From Ruminococcus sp. AF46-10NS (GTDB lineage: Bacteria; Bacillota; Clostridia; Lachnospirales; Lachnospiraceae): a DNA stretch of 64,000 bases. Of the stretch, positions 27,868 through 35,940 are shown piece by piece. Below the pieces are notes generated by a model. The model was not told the DNA's origin, did no database searches, and saw nothing but the letters and a program-made list of their open reading frames with translations. Made by a program: the position numbers and the translations under genes. The stretch is taken from assembly GCF_003474435.1 (NCBI RefSeq), contig NZ_QRNF01000003.1, forward strand, positions 1-64,000, in the 5' to 3' direction. Numbering within the stretch: position 1 is the first letter of the stretch; the number at the start of each line of letters is the position of its first letter.

Positions 27868-29589
27868 TTACATATTGTAATATGCAGCATACAGTCCATT
27901 CTGGCTGAGCAGCTCAGCATGAGTACCGCGTTCAGCAATACCATCCTCTGTGATCACAATAATCTCATCCGCATCGCGAATGGTAGACAACCGGTGCGCG
28001 ATCGTAATGGTAGTACGATTTTTTGAAAGCTCTTCCAGACTCTTCTGGATCCAACGTTCGCTTTCGTTATCCAGAGCGCTGGTGGCCTCATCCAGGATCA
28101 GGATCGGAGGATTCTTGAGGAATACACGTGCAATGGAGATTCGCTGCTTCTGTCCGCCGGAAAGGCGTGTGCCACGTTCTCCCACATAAGTATCGTATCC
28201 ATCCGGCAGCTCCATGATAAAGTCATGGATGCTTGCACATTTGGCGGCTTTGATAATCTCCTCATCGGAAGCTCCGGGCTTTCCGTAGGCAATATTATCC
28301 TTGATGGTTCCATCAAAAAGATAGACATCCTGCTGTACCATACCGATCTGGCTTCGAAGGCTCTTAAGAGTCAGCCCGCGGATATCCTTTCCGTCTACAG
28401 TAATGGAACCGCCGGTCACATCATAAAATCTGGGCAGGAGAGAGCAGATCGTGGTTTTTCCGCTTCCGGAAGGTCCCACCAGGGCAATGGATTTTCCCGC
28501 CGGGATATCAATAGAGATATCGGAGAGCACAGGAGTTTCATCATCGCTGTAATGAAAAGAAACATGGTCGTAACGCACATGTCCTTTCACGTCCGTAAGC
28601 TCTGCAGCGTTGTCTGCATCCCTGATCTCGGATTCTGTTTCCATCACATCCAGGAAACGGCGGAAACCGGAAAGACCCTTCTGCATCATTTCCACAAGCT
28701 CTACCAGGATCTGGATGGGGCTGATAAAGATTCCGATATACAGGGCATACATGGCAAGATCTGCAGTCTGCATTTCACCCTGAGCGATCAGATAGCCGCC
28801 GTAAACAAGAGTTACCAGGTACATCATGCCCTGGAAGAAAAGATTGGAACTCATGAAGCTTCCCATGCAGTGATAATTATCTCTTTTGGAAACAAGGAAC
28901 GCCTCATTGCTTTTCTTAAATTTGGCACGCTCGATGTCCTCGTTTGCGAAGGACTGCACCACGCGGATTCCGGAAAGCGTATCCTGAAGACTGGCATTTA
29001 CATCTCCGATCTTACGACGGTTTTCCATGAAGGTTTCCTGCATTTTTGCATTCTGGCGGAAGGAAAACACAAACATCACAATCACCAGGAGGATCAGCGG
29101 CAGTGCAAGTTTTTTGTTGATAAAGAACAGGAAGATAAAAGCACCGACGATCTTTACCAGGGAGATAAAAAGATTCTCTGGACCATGATGTGCAAACTCG
29201 GAAATGTCAAAAAGGTCACTGACCAGCTTACTCATCATCTGACCGGAATTATTCCTGCTGTAATAGGAAAAAGACAGCTCCTGGTAATGGTCAAAAAGCT
29301 CCCGGCGCATATCACGTTCCATCTTTGCACCCATCATATGTCCCTGATAGGTTACATAATATTTGCAGAGACTCTGCACAATGTACATAACAAAAAGAGA
29401 AGCTGCGATCACAGGGAGGGCATGAAGAATAATATCCTTATCCTGTGTAAAGAGAGTTTTTGTCATAGTACGAAGAATCTGGGGATAGGCAAGATCTACC
29501 AGACTGATAACGGCTGCACAGATCAGGTCAATAAAAAAGACCGCTTTGTACGGGCCGTAGTAGTGGATGAATTTCTTGATGGTATTCAT
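27868..29589 (-). CDS. ABC exporter, membrane domain fused to ATPase
   Basis: A 573-residue half-transporter of the MsbA/LmrA class. Six membrane spans fill about residues 1-310. The ATPase follows with Walker A GPSGSGKTT, Q-loop MVQQDVYLFDG, signature LSGGQKQRIS and Walker B ILILDEATSALD with catalytic Glu, then H-loop IAHRLST. All ATPase residues are canonical, so it can work as a homodimer. ATG at 29589 follows GGAGGT; a longer frame from 29658 lacks a site. It is transcribed away from the PTS gene. Substrate is unknown; lipids, peptides and drugs are typical for the class. Confidence 0.92.
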   Translation of the reverse strand: MNTIKKFIHYYGPYKAVFFIDLICAAVISLVDLAYPQILRTMTKTLFTQDKDIILHALPVIAASLFVMYIVQSLCKYYVTYQGHMMGAKMERDMRRELFDHYQELSFSYYSRNNSGQMMSKLVSDLFDISEFAHHGPENLFISLVKIVGAFIFLFFINKKLALPLILLVIVMFVFSFRQNAKMQETFMENRRKIGDVNASLQDTLSGIRVVQSFANEDIERAKFKKSNEAFLVSKRDNYHCMGSFMSSNLFFQGMMYLVTLVYGGYLIAQGEMQTADLAMYALYIGIFISPIQILVELVEMMQKGLSGFRRFLDVMETESEIRDADNAAELTDVKGHVRYDHVSFHYSDDETPVLSDISIDIPAGKSIALVGPSGSGKTTICSLLPRFYDVTGGSITVDGKDIRGLTLKSLRSQIGMVQQDVYLFDGTIKDNIAYGKPGASDEEIIKAAKCASIHDFIMELPDGYDTYVGERGTRLSGGQKQRISIARVFLKNPPILILDEATSALDNESERWIQKSLEELSKNRTTITIAHRLSTIRDADEIIVITEDGIAERGTHAELLSQNGLYAAYYNM

Positions 29590-29667
29590 CGGAAAAAGTA
29601 CCTCCGTTTTTATGAAATGTATAGTGTTGTCTGAGCAAAAAACATTGCTGCCGGACATTCTATGTTC

Positions 29668-29695
29668 ATCTTATCATAAGTAAGAATAAAGTCAA
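29668..29695 (-). promoter_or_regulatory. Promoter of the ABC exporter
   Basis: On the minus strand TTGACT (29690-29695), a 16-base spacer and TAAGAT (29668-29673). A CTTATCATAAG palindrome at 29670-29680 overlaps the -10 and could be an operator. Confidence 0.5.
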
Positions 29696-29852
29696 GATAA
29701 GTGAATTTCAGGTCTGTTTCGTTTTTGCATACTTTCTGAGAATAGAAACTATATGGCTGCTGTTCACAGGAAATATTCCGCGAGGGATTGTTGGCAACGG
29801 AGAGGATAGTGCTATGAGGAGATATCTTTTTTGGAAAAAATCAAATTACTCC

Positions 29853-29881
29853 TTGACACAGAAGAACAAAACCCGTATAGT
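29853..29881 (+). promoter_or_regulatory. Promoter of the PTS gene
   Basis: TTGACA at 29853-29858, a 17-base spacer and TATAGT at 29876-29881. Transcription would begin just before the RAT sequence. Confidence 0.75.
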
Positions 29882-29894
29882 GTATTTCAGATTT

Positions 29895-29923
29895 GGTGTG
29901 TAACTGATAAGCAGGCATTAACC
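29895..29923 (+). promoter_or_regulatory. Ribonucleic antiterminator (RAT) site of the BglG/GlcT class
   Basis: A 29-base segment with the RAT core TAACTGATAAGCAGGCA at 29901-29917, closely matching LicT/SacY/GlcT targets. Its 3' end overlaps the 5' arm of the terminator that follows. The cognate antiterminator gene starts at 32526. Binding would stabilise this hairpin and prevent termination. Confidence 0.85.
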
Positions 29924-29978
29924 AGTCATAAATGTTATTATTTTTATTTGACGTTTATGGGGGTTGGTGTCTTTTTTT
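29914..29978 (+). terminator. RAT-controlled leader terminator of the PTS gene
   Basis: The 5' arm GGCATTAACC...CATAAATG (29914-29934) pairs with CGTTTATG...GGTTGGTGTC (29952-29971), then seven Ts. The arm shares about 10 bases with the RAT, so the two hairpins are mutually exclusive. A 68-codon frame across this region is not a gene. Confidence 0.85.
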
Positions 29979-30033
29979 GTTGCCCACTTAAAAGACTCCC
30001 GCTCCAAAACGTCGAAAGAAAAGGAGAGAGAAC

Positions 30034-32286
30034 ATGAAAGACAAGATTTTCGGAGTTTTGCAGCGAGTGGGACGTTCCTTTATGCTTCCCATAGCAATCC
30101 TTCCTGTGGCAGGCCTGCTTCTTGGATTCGGCAGTTCCTTCACAAATGAAACAACCATTGCAACCTACGGACTTCAGAAGCTTTTGGGAGACGGAACGAT
30201 TTTACATGCACTCCTGATCATTATGAACAAAGTCGGAAGCGCGGTATTTGATAACCTGCCGCTGATCTTTGCAGTAGGTGTGGCCATCGGTATGGCAAAA
30301 AAAGAGAAAGAGGTAGCAGCTCTTTCTGCATTGATCGCTTACTTCGTTATGAATGTAGCCATCAATGGTATGCTGGTAGTAAATGGTAAGATCACAGCAG
30401 ACGGACAGATCGCAAAAAGCGTTCTGGAAGGTACTGTAACATCTGTCTGCGGTATTCAGTCCTTACAGATGGGTGTGTTTGGCGGTATTATCGTCGGCCT
30501 TGGTGTTGCAGCTTTGCACAACCGTTTTCATAAGATCGTGCTTCCAAACGCACTTTCCTTCTTCGGTGGTTCCAGATTTGTGCCCATCATTTCCACCATT
30601 GTATATATGTTTGTAGGAATCCTGATGTATTTCGTATGGCCGGCAGTCCAGAACGGTATTTATGCTCTGGGTGGTCTTGTAACAGGCAGCGGCTATATCG
30701 GAACTCTGATCTTCGGTATTATCAAACGTGCGCTGATCCCCTTCGGACTTCATCACGTATTTTATATGCCATTCTGGCAGACAGCCGTTGGCGGGACTAT
30801 GGAGGTTGCAGGCCAGATGGTACAGGGCGGACAGAATATCTTTTTCGCCCAGCTTGCAGATTCCGCAAATGTAGCGCATTTCAGCGCAGATGCAACAAGA
30901 TATTTTTCCGGAGAGTTCATTTTCATGATCTTCGGTCTTCCGGGAGCAGCTCTTGCCATGTACCGCTGTGCAAAGCCTGAGAAGAAAAAAGCAGCAGGCG
31001 GACTTCTTCTTTCCGCAGCCCTTGCATGTATGCTTACAGGAATCACAGAGCCACTGGAGTTCTCTTTCCTGTTTGTAGCTCCTGCATTGTTTGCGGTACA
31101 GGTTGTTCTTGCAGGCGCGGCTTATATGATCGCACATATGCTGAACATTGCAGTAGGACTTACCTTTTCCGGCGGTTTCCTTGATCTGTTCCTGTTCGGG
31201 ATCCTTCAGGGAAATGCAAAGACAAGCTGGCTCAGGATTATCCCGGTAGGTATCATTTACTTTATTCTCTATTATGTGAGCTTCACCTTCCTGATCAAAA
31301 AGTTCAACTTCAAGACTCCGGGACGTGAGGATGACGACACAGAAACAAAGCTTTATACAAAAGCAGATGTAAACGCGAGAAAAGAAGCCGGAAAAGCCGG
31401 TGAAGCAGCAGGAAGCACATCCGCAGATCCGGTAAGTGAAGCCATCACAGCCGGTCTTGGCGGAAAGAAAAACATCAGTGATGTGGACTGCTGTGCAACA
31501 AGACTCCGTATCACCGTCCATGATGCAGCAAGAGTTAACGACGACATTCTGAAAACAACAGGCTCCAGAGGAATCGTGAAAAAAGGCCAGGGTGTCCAGA
31601 TCATCTACGGTCCACAGGTAACTGTGATCAAATCCAAGCTGGAGGATTATCTGGAGACAGCGCCAAATGAATATTTTGAAGGTGCAAATGAGACAGAAAC
31701 AGACAATACGGAAAATCAGGCTCAGTCTGATACAGAGCGCATAGCAGAAAGTACAGGTGAGGCTGCTCAGAACACAGCTCCGACATCTGAAGCCAACACG
31801 CAGCCGGAGAAAAAGGTCCTCAGAACAGCTATCGTCTACAGCCCGGTAACCGGTATCGCAGCAGACCTTTCCACAGCGCCGGATGAAGGCTTTGCGGAAG
31901 GAATGATGGGAGAGGGTGCTGTAGTCACACCGAAGGATCCGGTGATCTGTGCTCCGGAAGACGGCGAGGTAGAGTTTATTTTTGACACAAAGCATGCTAT
32001 CGGATTCCAGACAGATACAGATCTTCCAATGCTTCTCCATATCGGAATTGACACTGTAAAGCTGGAAGGAAAAGGCTTTGAGATCCTGGTAGAGCAGGGA
32101 CAGCATGTGAAAAAGGGTGAGCCGCTGATGCGGATTGACATCCCGTATCTCACAGAAAACGCTCTGTCCTTATGTTCCCCGATCCTCTGCACAGAGATCG
32201 AGGATAATCAGAGAGTACGCCTTCTTGCCAATGGAGAGATCAAGGCAGGAGAGCCGCTGTTCGCAGTAGAGACTGTGGAAGAATAA
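30034..32286 (+). CDS. ptsG: PTS transporter EIICBA, glucose/N-acetylglucosamine family
   Basis: A 750-residue permease that imports and phosphorylates a hexose, most likely glucose. EIIC spans about residues 1-430, with motifs such as LPIAILPVAGLLLGFG and GITEPLEFSFLFVAP. EIIB is at about 465-545, with phospho-acceptor Cys-487 in DCCATRLRI. A Glu/Thr/Ala-rich linker follows. EIIA is at about 600-750, with active His-669 in LLHIGID and partner His-654 in KHAIGF. ATG 30034 follows AAGGAGAG. Control is by the RAT/terminator leader. Other glucose-class sugars such as maltose or GlcNAc are possible. Confidence 0.9.
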   Translation: MKDKIFGVLQRVGRSFMLPIAILPVAGLLLGFGSSFTNETTIATYGLQKLLGDGTILHALLIIMNKVGSAVFDNLPLIFAVGVAIGMAKKEKEVAALSALIAYFVMNVAINGMLVVNGKITADGQIAKSVLEGTVTSVCGIQSLQMGVFGGIIVGLGVAALHNRFHKIVLPNALSFFGGSRFVPIISTIVYMFVGILMYFVWPAVQNGIYALGGLVTGSGYIGTLIFGIIKRALIPFGLHHVFYMPFWQTAVGGTMEVAGQMVQGGQNIFFAQLADSANVAHFSADATRYFSGEFIFMIFGLPGAALAMYRCAKPEKKKAAGGLLLSAALACMLTGITEPLEFSFLFVAPALFAVQVVLAGAAYMIAHMLNIAVGLTFSGGFLDLFLFGILQGNAKTSWLRIIPVGIIYFILYYVSFTFLIKKFNFKTPGREDDDTETKLYTKADVNARKEAGKAGEAAGSTSADPVSEAITAGLGGKKNISDVDCCATRLRITVHDAARVNDDILKTTGSRGIVKKGQGVQIIYGPQVTVIKSKLEDYLETAPNEYFEGANETETDNTENQAQSDTERIAESTGEAAQNTAPTSEANTQPEKKVLRTAIVYSPVTGIAADLSTAPDEGFAEGMMGEGAVVTPKDPVICAPEDGEVEFIFDTKHAIGFQTDTDLPMLLHIGIDTVKLEGKGFEILVEQGQHVKKGEPLMRIDIPYLTENALSLCSPILCTEIEDNQRVRLLANGEIKAGEPLFAVETVEE

Positions 32287-32323
32287 GAAATTTTTCAGCA
32301 ATAATATAGATGATTGGTTTTGT

Positions 32324-32356
32324 GAAAAGCGCGCCTAATGCCCGGGCGCGCTTTTC
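32324..32356 (+). terminator. Terminator-like hairpin after the PTS gene
   Basis: GAAAAGCGCGCC at 32324-32335 pairs with GGCGCGCTTTTCC at 32345-32357. It is a very strong stem with a TTTTC tail and may limit expression of the antiterminator gene. Confidence 0.7.
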
Positions 32357-32525
32357 CTGTGGCAAAGAAAACAACTGTCTGTCAGAAGGGCTTTACACAA
32401 AAGAAAGATTCTGTTACGATAAAGAAAATCAACAGCTGCAGACAAAAATGCCGACTGAAAATCCGGGGCAGACAGTGGTGGAATGTGGAAAAGCAGCAGG
32501 ATATATAAAAATGGTGGGGAAAAAG

Positions 32526-33353
32526 ATGTACAGAGTGAGCAAGGTATTGAACAATAACGGCATCATTGCCATAGATATGGAAGAAAACCAGGAATATGTG
32601 CTTCTGGGAAAAGGTGTGGGATTTGGAAAGAAGGTCAGCCAGCGTTTTGAGGCTCCGGCAGACTGTACCCTTTACAGGCTGGCTCAGGAGACAGAACGTG
32701 GCTCAGCAAAAGAACTGGCAAAGAGCGTAGCACCGGAATTTCTGGAGATCGCAGATGAGATATTGAGAGAAGCTGAGAAGACCTTTGGGGATACCATAGA
32801 CAGAAGGATCCTGTTTTCCCTTGCTGATCATATTTCCTTTGCGGTGGGACGTATCCGGAATCATGAGCAGATCAGCAATCCTCTGACCGATGATATCAAG
32901 GTGCTTTTTTACAGCGAATTCAAGGTGGCGGAGGTACTGAAGAAGATCCTGAAGGAGCGGATGGATATTGAGATCGACGAGCATGAGGTGGGATATGTGG
33001 CACTTCATATTCACTCAGCACTTGGAGATGAGAAGGTGTCTGTTGCCATGCAGACAGCAAGAACGGTGCGGGAATGCATCGCCATGATCGAGATGGCCAC
33101 AGGAAGAAAGATCGATGTGATCTCCCTGTCCTACAACCGTATGATGAACCATATCAAATATATGGTAGCCCGTGTCTCCACAGGGGAGACACTGAAGCTG
33201 GATATGAATGAATATATAGAAGAAAAATATCCGGAATCTTACAGGATCGCAGAGGATGTCTGCGAGAGCCTGGGCAAAAGCCTTGGGAAAAAGCTGGACC
33301 CTATCGAGATTGGTTATCTTGCCATGCATATTGAGAGGACAGTGGAGCAATAA
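32526..33353 (+). CDS. BglG-family transcriptional antiterminator (GlcT/LicT type)
   Basis: A 275-residue RNA-binding antiterminator. The N-terminal co-antiterminator domain (residues 1-60) reads MYRVSKVLNNNGIIAIDMEE and KGVGFGKKV. Two PTS regulatory domains follow, with the expected histidines (LADHISFAVGR and EVGYVALHIHSAL in PRD1; MMNHIKYMV and EIGYLAMHIERT in PRD2). ATG 32526 is chosen because the domain begins exactly there and GGTGGGG lies upstream; a frame from 32310 crosses the hairpin. It should bind the RAT at 29895-29923 and be switched by PTS-dependent phosphorylation. The stop overlaps a hairpin facing the convergent LysR gene. Confidence 0.92.
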   Translation: MYRVSKVLNNNGIIAIDMEENQEYVLLGKGVGFGKKVSQRFEAPADCTLYRLAQETERGSAKELAKSVAPEFLEIADEILREAEKTFGDTIDRRILFSLADHISFAVGRIRNHEQISNPLTDDIKVLFYSEFKVAEVLKKILKERMDIEIDEHEVGYVALHIHSALGDEKVSVAMQTARTVRECIAMIEMATGRKIDVISLSYNRMMNHIKYMVARVSTGETLKLDMNEYIEEKYPESYRIAEDVCESLGKSLGKKLDPIEIGYLAMHIERTVEQ

Positions 33354-33381
33354 ACATAAATGGCTGCTCCACCTCAGGGAT

Positions 33382-34260
33382 TTATACAATAAATTCAATA
33401 GCTTTTTTGACAGCAGTACTCATGGCAGTACTGCTGTTTGTGACTAAGCAGACCTCTCTCTGAGGGAGCGGCTCCTTAAGCTGAAGTGCAAAAACCTTAC
33501 CGTCATTGATTGCGTCCCGGGCAAGAGGCTCGGGGTAAAAGCCGATTCCCAGATTGTGGACGACCATGGGAAGGACCTGGTCTGTAGTTGCGGCCTCGAT
33601 ATCAGGATGAAAAGAAACACGGTTTTCCATAAAGTAATTCATATACATTTCTCTGGTGCTGGTCCCTTCCGCAAGACCTACAAAGGGCAGGTCCTGAAGC
33701 TCATGGATGCTGATGGGGGCAGTGGTCAGATCCTTATATTTGCTTCCGCATACAAGAATCTCCCGGTAACGCAGGAGACTTTTTTTCTGTAAAGGCTTGC
33801 GGATGGAGATCGGAGTGGTGACAATAGCGAAATCTACCGCATAATTCTTCAGTGCCTGTACAGCCTGTGGAGTGGAATGGTTGAAGAGACGCAGGCGAAC
33901 ATGGGGATATTGCTCGCGGAACAGCTCCAGCTTTTCCAGAAGGATCAGACGCAGGGCATTTTCGCTGGCACCGATGGAAACCAGACCATGTTCCAGCTCT
34001 CCGTTCTGGCGGATCTCCTCCTCACCGATGGACAGCTGCTCAAATGCCAGGGCAACGTGTTCATAAAGCTGGCGTCCCTCCGGGGTAAGTGCGATTCCCT
34101 TGTTGGATCGGAGAAAGAGAGTACATTTCAGCTCCTGCTCCAGGTTGTTCATACAGCGGGTGATATTTGGCTGGTTGTTGTGAAGAGCCCGTGCTGCCTT
34201 GGTGAAACTCTTATACTGGGCTACATAATAAAAGATCCGGTAGTAGTCGTAAGTGATCAT
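33382..34260 (-). CDS. LysR-family transcriptional regulator
   Basis: A 292-residue regulator. The winged helix is at residues 1-60 (YYRIFYYVAQYKSFTKAARALH, QPNITRCMNNLEQELKCTLF). The substrate-binding effector domain spans about 90-290 (VSIGASENALRLILL, DFAIVTTPI, LGIGFYPEPLA). It is divergent from the YoaK-type gene, with 124 bases between start codons, so regulation of that gene and of itself is the simplest hypothesis. Effector unknown. It converges on the antiterminator gene with only 28 bases between the stops. Confidence 0.9.
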   Translation of the reverse strand: MITYDYYRIFYYVAQYKSFTKAARALHNNQPNITRCMNNLEQELKCTLFLRSNKGIALTPEGRQLYEHVALAFEQLSIGEEEIRQNGELEHGLVSIGASENALRLILLEKLELFREQYPHVRLRLFNHSTPQAVQALKNYAVDFAIVTTPISIRKPLQKKSLLRYREILVCGSKYKDLTTAPISIHELQDLPFVGLAEGTSTREMYMNYFMENRVSFHPDIEAATTDQVLPMVVHNLGIGFYPEPLARDAINDGKVFALQLKEPLPQREVCLVTNSSTAMSTAVKKAIEFIV

Positions 34261-34287
34261 GTATAGTCTCCATCCTGTGATATGATT

Positions 34288-34308
34288 TTAATATGTTTAC
34301 GATATTAA
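34288..34308. promoter_or_regulatory. Likely LysR binding site
   Basis: TTAATAT at 34288-34294 and ATATTAA at 34302-34308 form a perfect palindrome with a seven-base centre. It lies just upstream of the divergent promoter, as expected for a LysR recognition site. Confidence 0.5.
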
Positions 34309-34316
34309 TAATACTT

Positions 34317-34345
34317 TTTACATTTGCTTCTGAGCAAACTATAAT
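34317..34345 (+). promoter_or_regulatory. Promoter of the YoaK-type gene
   Basis: TTTACA at 34317-34322, a 17-base spacer and TATAAT at 34340-34345. Confidence 0.7.
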
Positions 34346-34384
34346 ACACCCGAGGAAAAAAATCAATGACAGGAGTGATTTAGA

Positions 34385-35074
34385 GTGGTTTCAGGAGGCA
34401 GAAAGCTGCAGAACGCAGACCGGCAGATGTCAGAAGCTTTTATAACAAGTGCATTTCTGGCAATGTCCGGCGGATTTCAGGATGCCTACACATACTTTAC
34501 AAGAGATGAGGTGTTTTCCAACGCCCAGACAGGCAATGTGGTTCTGATGAGCCATAATTTTATGACAGGACAGTGGGGAGACGGTTTAAGGTATCTGTTC
34601 CCTATTTTAGCCTTTGCCATTGGTGTTGTAGCGGCGGAGCGAATCCAGAACACCTTTAAATATGCAAAAAAACTTCACTGGAGGCAGATGATCCTGCTGA
34701 TCGAGATCCTGATCCTTTTTGTGGTGGGATTTATGCCGGGAGAATTGGATATGCTGGCAACTGCACTGGTATCCTTTTCCTGCGCCATGCAGGTACAGAC
34801 CTTCCGGAAGGTAGGCGGTTATTCCTATGCAAGTACTATGTGCATCGGAAATTTACGAAGCGGCACGGCGGCATTGTCCGTGTATTGTCGTGAAAAACGT
34901 CCGGAACAGCTGAAGCAGGCTCTTTATTATTTTGGAATAATTTTCTTTTTTGCCATTGGAGCCGGTGGCGGAGGAAATCTGTCCATGAGGCTGGGAATCC
35001 CGGCAATCTGGGTATCGGATGTTTTGCTTCTGATCAGCTTTATTCTGATGTTTTCCAGTAAACATATAGATTAG
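34385..35074 (+). CDS. YoaK-family (DUF1275) membrane protein
   Basis: A 229-residue membrane protein with about six hydrophobic segments. The family signature SAFLAMSGGFQDAYTYFTR...NAQTGNVVLMS lies near residues 20-60, and CAMQVQTFRKVGGYSYASTMCIGNLRSG near 135-162. GTG 34385 is used because AGGAG (34371-34375) is well placed; the next ATG at 34427 has no site and would cut the N-terminus. Function of the family is unknown; a transporter is often assumed. It is divergent from a LysR gene and followed 15 bases later by an unknown gene. Confidence 0.88.
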   Translation: MVSGGRKLQNADRQMSEAFITSAFLAMSGGFQDAYTYFTRDEVFSNAQTGNVVLMSHNFMTGQWGDGLRYLFPILAFAIGVVAAERIQNTFKYAKKLHWRQMILLIEILILFVVGFMPGELDMLATALVSFSCAMQVQTFRKVGGYSYASTMCIGNLRSGTAALSVYCREKRPEQLKQALYYFGIIFFFAIGAGGGGNLSMRLGIPAIWVSDVLLLISFILMFSSKHID

Positions 35075-35089
35075 AAAGGGTGAGGAATT

Positions 35090-35845
35090 GTGGAAAACAG
35101 CACATTATTCCCAAGAGAGGAAAAGGCGGAGCTTTTATTTGAAAAGATCCTGAAGGATCCGGAGGCGTGCAGACGGCTGACGGAGACCTTCTATGAATCC
35201 ATGGATGCGGATACAGACATAGAATGCGGATATCTTCCTCCGGAAAAATTCGCCTATGCATTGCTGGACGCATATAAAAACCGTGATTTGACTGCTCTCC
35301 TTATGGCGATCTGCCAGAACAGTATGTTTGATCTTCTGCGAAATTCTTTTCTGGCACCGTTCAGGTTCAATGCAGATGGACAGGAGAATCCGGTATTTCT
35401 CACAGATGAAAAAGGAAATTTTCTGCGGGAAAAGGGAATCCATGTAAGTGACAGAGATTACGACCGGTTCCGCAGGATATACAGGGAGAAGCAGGGCGTA
35501 AAGATGTATCTGGCGTATGGCTACCGGAAGCGACATGCCTATGATGAAGCTACCATGGAAGTAGAAGAGTACAAAATGGGCGAACATATCGGTGTGCTGC
35601 TGGTGTATGAGCTTCCGGACAGCGTAAAGGAAAAGGAAACGGAGGCACAGGCCTATGCGGCTGTATGGGATATCATGATGGCAATTCAGAAGAAGCTTCC
35701 AAGAGCTTTTGTGTATTATGGGCAGGATTCTGTGGAGGATGGTGGCAAACGTTATGACGGACTGGGCGTTTTTCTCCCCATACATAAATTTGCGGATCGC
35801 CTGGAAAAAATGATCGGGATCGCGGATGAGATCGTAATGAAATAG
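35090..35845 (+). CDS. Conserved hypothetical protein, no recognised domain
   Basis: A 251-residue soluble protein that I do not recognise. The start is GTG 35090 (MENSTLFPREEKAELLF), with GAAAGGGTGAGG upstream. There is no signal peptide or membrane segment. Visible features are an acidic N-terminal helical part, a middle segment FLAPFRFNADGQENPVFLTDEKG, the basic stretch YRKRHAYDEATMEVEEYKMGEHIGVLLVYEL, and a C-terminus with RAFVYYGQDS and RYDGLGVFLPIHKFADRL. It is co-transcribed with the YoaK-type gene, 15 bases downstream of its stop, and ends in a strong terminator. Confidence 0.75.
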   Translation: MENSTLFPREEKAELLFEKILKDPEACRRLTETFYESMDADTDIECGYLPPEKFAYALLDAYKNRDLTALLMAICQNSMFDLLRNSFLAPFRFNADGQENPVFLTDEKGNFLREKGIHVSDRDYDRFRRIYREKQGVKMYLAYGYRKRHAYDEATMEVEEYKMGEHIGVLLVYELPDSVKEKETEAQAYAAVWDIMMAIQKKLPRAFVYYGQDSVEDGGKRYDGLGVFLPIHKFADRLEKMIGIADEIVMK

Positions 35846-35850
35846 AGTGT

Positions 35851-35933
35851 ACAAAAAAGGACTGCTTTTGTATTGCTCTGGTTATCAGAAGGATAGCTGA
35901 TGACCGGAAGCTACAGAAAGCAGTCCTTTTTGT
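35851..35933. terminator. Bidirectional terminator between unknown gene and thrE
   Basis: ACAAAAAAGGACTGCTTTT at 35851-35869 pairs with AAAGCAGTCCTTTTTGT at 35917-35933. It serves both convergent genes. Confidence 0.88.
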
Positions 35934-35940
35934 ATGCCCA

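Noticed and set aside
28225..29634. 469-codon plus-strand frame
   Set aside because: It is antisense to the ABC exporter, which has full family motifs. The peptide is Cys/His-rich and lacks domain features.
29831..30037. 68-codon plus-strand frame upstream of the PTS gene
   Set aside because: It lies across the RAT and terminator and has no ribosome site. The regulatory RNA explains the sequence better.
30463..32106. 547-codon minus-strand frame
   Set aside because: It is a shadow of the PTS gene caused by codon bias, with no start signal and no recognisable domain.
32400..32525. Second RAT-like sequence before the antiterminator gene (TGTTACGATAAAG region)
   Set aside because: It lacks the GCAGGCA part and is not overlapped by a terminator.
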